Shown here: one piece after another, positions 7,275 through 9,363 of the stretch
Numbering within the stretch: position 1 is the stretch's first letter
Layout: the number at the start of each line of letters is the position of its first letter
Source: Candidatus Omnitrophota bacterium
GTDB lineage: Bacteria; Omnitrophota; Gorgyraeia; Gygaellales; JAHJCI01
Assembly (NCBI GenBank): GCA_018813085.1
Contig: JAHJCI010000077.1
Location: 1 to 9,363 of the forward strand
DNA: 9,363 nt
Direction: 5' to 3'
Notes under the pieces: generated by a model
The model's database searches: none
What the model was told of the DNA's origin: nothing
What the model saw: the letters and a program-made list of their open reading frames with translations, nothing else
Translations under genes and position numbers: made by a program

Positions 7275-7895
7275 TTATTCTTCTTCCTGGCTGATGGTTT
7301 CCAAAAGCTTCTTGCAGGTTGTCTGAATATGCTTCATTGCTTCTGAATTTAAGACAAGGTAGAAGCTGCCTCTTATATGTTCCTCAGTCTCTTCGAATAT
7401 CGCCTCTGCCAGCATAATATAATCATTTCCGTCGTAGGATAAAATCGCCATATCGATAATTTGCTGTATGGGGCCGCTGGTAAGGGTGGGGATTGAGGGT
7501 ATGATGACTGTTTTGAGCATTATGCTTATGGCTCCTATAAAGGAAGAGATTACAACGTTACCGACCTCCTTTATTATAGACATCCCCATAGCAGTAAGCG
7601 AGCCTTCTTTTTTATCGTCCTTATGCGCCCTGTAGCACATATCAACTAATTTAAAGGCGCTATTCTCATCAAGAACAAAGATGATGTTTCCTTTCAATCC
7701 TGTTAAGATATGGCTTGATACGCTAATTACTATCTGGTCTAGCTCGATCTTTTCCAGGGCTACTTCCCGCGGGACTATATCTAATGCCGGAAGGCTGAGT
7801 TTTATTCTTTTGCCCAGGATTTCAGAAAGCGCGATACTTCCGTGTGCGGCGGATATACTGCTTACTTCTTTCAATATTCCCATTTCATCTTTCAT
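7275..7895 (-). CDS. cheC: CheC-like CheY-P phosphatase with one degenerate active site
   Basis: This 206-residue protein is of the CheC/CheX/FliY phosphatase family, which hydrolyses phospho-aspartate on CheY-type receivers. The family motif (D/S)xxxExxN-x22-P occurs exactly once in full: S106, E110, N113 and P136, in SIIKEVGN. The N-terminal half has the matching helix ILKEVSSISAAHGSIALSEI (7-26), where E10 and P36 are kept in register. There the motif asparagine is S13 and the D/S position is G6. Pseudo-two-fold architecture and length (about 205 residues) fit CheC better than the shorter, single-motif CheX. AGGAGG (7900-7905 on this strand) four bases before the ATG supports the start. 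It is the first gene of a two-gene operon with the receiver-GGDEF protein, which makes that receiver a natural candidate substrate beside CheY. No CheD gene is visible. Confidence 0.82.
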   Translation of the reverse strand: MKDEMGILKEVSSISAAHGSIALSEILGKRIKLSLPALDIVPREVALEKIELDQIVISVSSHILTGLKGNIIFVLDENSAFKLVDMCYRAHKDDKKEGSLTAMGMSIIKEVGNVVISSFIGAISIMLKTVIIPSIPTLTSGPIQQIIDMAILSYDGNDYIMLAEAIFEETEEHIRGSFYLVLNSEAMKHIQTTCKKLLETISQEEE

Positions 7896-7986
7896 AAACC
7901 CTCCTGGTATTATTTCAGTATAATATCTTTCAAGCGCCCGGTATCTTTTCGGCAGCTTTGTTCAAGCTAATAATTTATTAGTTGTT

Positions 7987-8015
7987 ATTTTAATAGATAA
8001 AAGCAGCGCGGTCAA
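7987..8015 (-). promoter_or_regulatory. Promoter for the cheC-like/GGDEF operon
   Basis: On the minus strand TTGACC (8015-8010) is followed after exactly 17 bp by TAAAAT (7992-7987, 5 of 6 matches). Transcription would start near 7980, giving a leader of about 85 bases that ends at the strong AGGAGG before the ATG at 7895. It is back-to-back with the plus-strand promoter at 8062-8090. Confidence 0.6.
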
Positions 8016-8061
8016 GCAAAATCAGATTATTAAGTTGTTCTTTGAATCATCGACACCAACG

Positions 8062-8090
8062 TTGACACTAACGAATATTCCTGATAAATT
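8062..8090 (+). promoter_or_regulatory. Promoter for yggS
   Basis: A perfect TTGACA (8062-8067), a 17-bp spacer and TAAATT (8085-8090, 4 of 6) preceded by the extended -10 dinucleotide TG (8082-8083) make a convincing sigma-70-type promoter. The -35 overlaps an 8-bp palindrome, CAACGTTG (8057-8064). The predicted start at about 8096-8098 lies directly before the stem-loop at 8100. Confidence 0.6.
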
Positions 8091-8099
8091 GATAACTCA

Positions 8100-8156
8100 G
8101 GGACACCCTTTCAGCCAATCGGGAGTTTGTCCCGGAGTTAATCGGGAGGGTGTCCC
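8100..8156 (+). repeat. Nested stem-loop / REP-like element in the yggS leader
   Basis: GGGACACCCT (8100-8109) is perfectly complementary to AGGGTGTCCC (8147-8156). Inside lies a second perfect hairpin, CGGGA/TCCCG (8120-8124 with 8130-8134) with a 5-base loop. The 9-base word AATCGGGAG occurs twice (8117-8125 and 8140-8148). The element is much more GC-rich than its surroundings and ends 17 bases before the yggS ATG. The GGGACACCC...GGGTGTCCC ends recall short palindromic elements linked to REP-associated Y1 transposases, but no transposase gene is in this window. It could equally be a leader that regulates yggS. Confidence 0.65.
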
Positions 8157-8173
8157 CGTAAGAGAGTGTTTAG

Positions 8174-8830
8174 ATGATTAAGAGAAATACCGAAAATCTA
8201 TTAAATCGGTTACCCGCTGGAATTCAAATAGTTGCTGCTACTAAAGCAAGGAATCCAGAGGTAATTAAAGAGGCAATTAAAGCGGGAATCAAGATTATAG
8301 GGGAAAATTACGTTCAGGAGGCAGAGGCCAAATATAATGTACTCGGCAGGGTTGTTCAATGGCACTTCATAGGGCACCTGCAGAAGAATAAAGTTAAACG
8401 CGCGGTTGAAATTTTTGATATGATCCAAACCATAGATTCTTTTGAGATTGCGCAGGCAATTGATAAGGCCTGCAGCTTAAAGAAGAAAGTAATGCAGGTT
8501 TTAATTGAAGTAAATTCAGCCAGAGAAAAAGAGAAATTTGGTTTATTTCCGCAGGATGTTTGTTCTTTTATCGAAGAGGCTCGCCAGTTGAAGAATATAA
8601 AGATAAATGGTTTAATGACGATGGGGCCTTTTTTGAAAGACGCAAGTCAACTACGCCCGTATTTTAAAGAGGCCCGTAGGCTCTTTGAGCGGGTAAAATC
8701 ATTAAATTTACCGGGAGTCCAAATGTGTTATCTATCGATGGGGATGTCTGATTCTTATCAGGTTGCCGTTGAGGAGGGAGCGAATTTAATAAGAATAGGC
8801 ACGGCCATTTTTGGCAGAAGAAAGACTTGA
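8174..8830 (+). CDS. yggS: YggS/PROSC-family pyridoxal-phosphate homeostasis protein
   Basis: This 218-residue cytoplasmic protein of the PLPBP/YggS family has the fold-type III, alanine-racemase-like TIM barrel. It binds PLP but is not known to catalyse a reaction; it buffers PLP and affects amino-acid metabolism. Family blocks occur in order: VAATKAR with the Schiff-base lysine K24, GENYVQEA (43-50), WHFIGHLQKNK (63-73), GLMTMGP (146-152), LSMGMSDSY (187-195; commonly SMGMSDD) and the phosphate-binding RIGTAIFG (207-214). The N-terminal helix before the lysine is about 12 residues shorter than in E. coli (K36 there). An in-frame TAG directly precedes the ATG, so no longer start exists. The Shine-Dalgarno is weak (AAGAGAG, about 8160-8166) and lies just downstream of the stem-loop ending at 8156. 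The stop codon overlaps the -35 of the next promoter. Confidence 0.93.
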   Translation: MIKRNTENLLNRLPAGIQIVAATKARNPEVIKEAIKAGIKIIGENYVQEAEAKYNVLGRVVQWHFIGHLQKNKVKRAVEIFDMIQTIDSFEIAQAIDKACSLKKKVMQVLIEVNSAREKEKFGLFPQDVCSFIEEARQLKNIKINGLMTMGPFLKDASQLRPYFKEARRLFERVKSLNLPGVQMCYLSMGMSDSYQVAVEEGANLIRIGTAIFGRRKT

Positions 8831-8854
8831 CGAATTCAGAAAACAGGATATAAT
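8827..8854 (+). promoter_or_regulatory. Promoter of the fur-family gene
   Basis: TTGACG (8827-8832) and a perfect TATAAT (8849-8854) are separated by 16 bp, the best promoter in the window. The -35 contains the TGA stop of yggS (8828-8830). The predicted start at about 8861 falls inside the Fur box at 8859-8877. Confidence 0.75.
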
Positions 8855-8858
8855 TGTA

Positions 8859-8877
8859 ATTGAGAATCAATCGCAAT
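8859..8877 (+). promoter_or_regulatory. Fur box (autoregulatory operator)
   Basis: ATTGAGAATCAATCGCAAT is a 9-1-9 dyad with 7 of 9 complementary positions. Its core TGAGAAT-C-AATCGCA fits the 7-1-7 Fur-family box (TGAGAAT-N-ATTCTCA): the left half is perfect and the right half matches 5 of 7. It lies over the predicted transcription start, directly upstream of a Fur-family gene, the usual geometry of negative autoregulation. Confidence 0.7.
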
Positions 8878-8888
8878 AAGCTTTAGCC

Positions 8889-9329
8889 ATGATTAACCAG
8901 ATAGCCATATTCAGGGAATATTTAAAATCCAGGGACTTAAGGTTTACTCCGGAAAGAAGGTTAATTCTGGAGGCGATTTTATCTTTGCCGGGGCATTTTA
9001 ATATAGAGGGGCTTTATTATAAATTACACCGCAAGATGGGCAGGCTTTCCCTGGCAACAATTTACCGCAGTATACCTCATTTGATTAATTCAGGGTTGAT
9101 TAAAGAGGTAATGCGCTACGCAGACCGCCCTCAATATGAGAAAAGCCTTGGTTGCCCCCATCATGGCCATTTGGTCTGCATAAACTGCGGAAAAATTTTA
9201 GAGTTTAAGGATGATGAGATTGAAAAGCTGCAGGATAGGGTATGCAGGGAGTATGATTTTAAGCCGACCGAACATCGCCTGGGGATAAGGGGTTATTGCA
9301 AGAACTGCCGTCATAAAAAGGGGAAATAA
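8889..9329 (+). CDS. fur: Fur-family metal-dependent transcriptional regulator
   Basis: This 146-residue cytoplasmic repressor has an N-terminal winged helix (about 8-80; FTPERRLILEAI and LSLATIYRSIPHL, the recognition helix) and a C-terminal dimerisation/metal domain. Structural zinc ligands are C97xxC100 (CINC) and C137xxC140 (CKNC). Candidate sensory-site ligands are H36, E84, H92 and H94, within the blocks GHFNIE and HHGHLVC. The position that is Asp104 in Bacillus PerR is Glu here (E105 in CGKILEF). Asp is needed for peroxide sensing in PerR, so this favours an iron-type Fur over PerR; Zur is not excluded. An own promoter and Fur box precede it. The Shine-Dalgarno is weak (TAAG, 8877-8880), eight bases before the ATG. 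Only two bases separate its stop from the next ATG, suggesting cotranscription. Confidence 0.92.
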   Translation: MINQIAIFREYLKSRDLRFTPERRLILEAILSLPGHFNIEGLYYKLHRKMGRLSLATIYRSIPHLINSGLIKEVMRYADRPQYEKSLGCPHHGHLVCINCGKILEFKDDEIEKLQDRVCREYDFKPTEHRLGIRGYCKNCRHKKGK

Positions 9330-9331
9330 TA

Positions 9332-9363
9332 ATGACTTTAGATCTTACGCAACTTAAGACAGG
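9332..9363 (+). CDS. Start of an unidentified gene (partial)
   Basis: ATG at 9332 follows the fur-family stop by two bases and has a purine-rich AAAAGGGGAAA (about 9316-9326) upstream as a ribosome-binding site. Ten codons (MTLDLTQLKT) are visible before the window ends, too few to name a product. The tight spacing implies it is cotranscribed with the regulator and therefore under the Fur box at 8859-8877. Confidence 0.5.
   Translation, partial: MTLDLTQLKT

Noticed and set aside
7907..7933. Minus-strand TTGAAA (7933-7928) and TAATAC (7912-7907) as a promoter for the cheC-like gene
   Set aside because: The spacer is only 15 bp and transcription would start inside the ribosome-binding site. 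The pair at 7987-8015 has a 17-bp spacer and leaves a normal leader.

Overview
The window looks like chromosomal DNA from a moderately AT-rich, free-living, probably motile Gram-negative-type bacterium. The signs are two transmembrane chemoreceptors, a CheC-family phosphatase, a periplasmic solute-binding protein with a Sec signal peptide, and a Fur-family regulator with a matching Fur box. The short form of YggS and the style of the proteins remind me of Omnitrophota/PVC-type genomes. That placement is an impression from memory, not a demonstrated result.

Layout, left to right. Bases 1-135 are the last 44 codons of purF, in a frame with no start codon inside the window. Bases 238-6130 hold three plus-strand genes: a 563-residue chemoreceptor with a small Cache-like sensor, an orphan Liv-type branched-chain-amino-acid/amide binding protein, and an 896-residue chemoreceptor whose roughly 480-residue outer region is three tandem copies of a helical module of about 160 residues. 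The spacers are rich in structure: a perfect 20-bp operator-like palindrome lies before the binding-protein gene, and two strong hairpins plus a possible three-way-junction leader lie between it and the second chemoreceptor. A possible 35-codon gene (6196-6303) lies in the convergent spacer.

On the minus strand (7895 to 6330) a tight two-gene operon encodes a CheC-like CheY-P phosphatase with one intact and one degraded catalytic motif, and a receiver-GGDEF protein with an unusual receiver (N12/E13/M87 in CheY numbering) and a GGDDF signature. Back-to-back promoters at about 7987-8090 separate this operon from plus-strand yggS (a PLP homeostasis protein), whose leader is almost entirely one nested stem-loop (8100-8156). 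A fur-family gene follows. Its promoter overlaps the yggS stop codon and its Fur box covers the predicted transcription start, a clear autoregulation layout. The first codons of another gene begin at 9332.

Inferred working model: the binding protein may deliver a ligand signal to one or both neighbouring receptors rather than to a transporter, because no permease or ATPase gene is present. The CheC-like/REC-GGDEF operon may link the chemosensory phosphorelay to cyclic-di-GMP. No CheA, CheW, CheY, CheR or CheB gene is in the window, so the core pathway must be encoded elsewhere.
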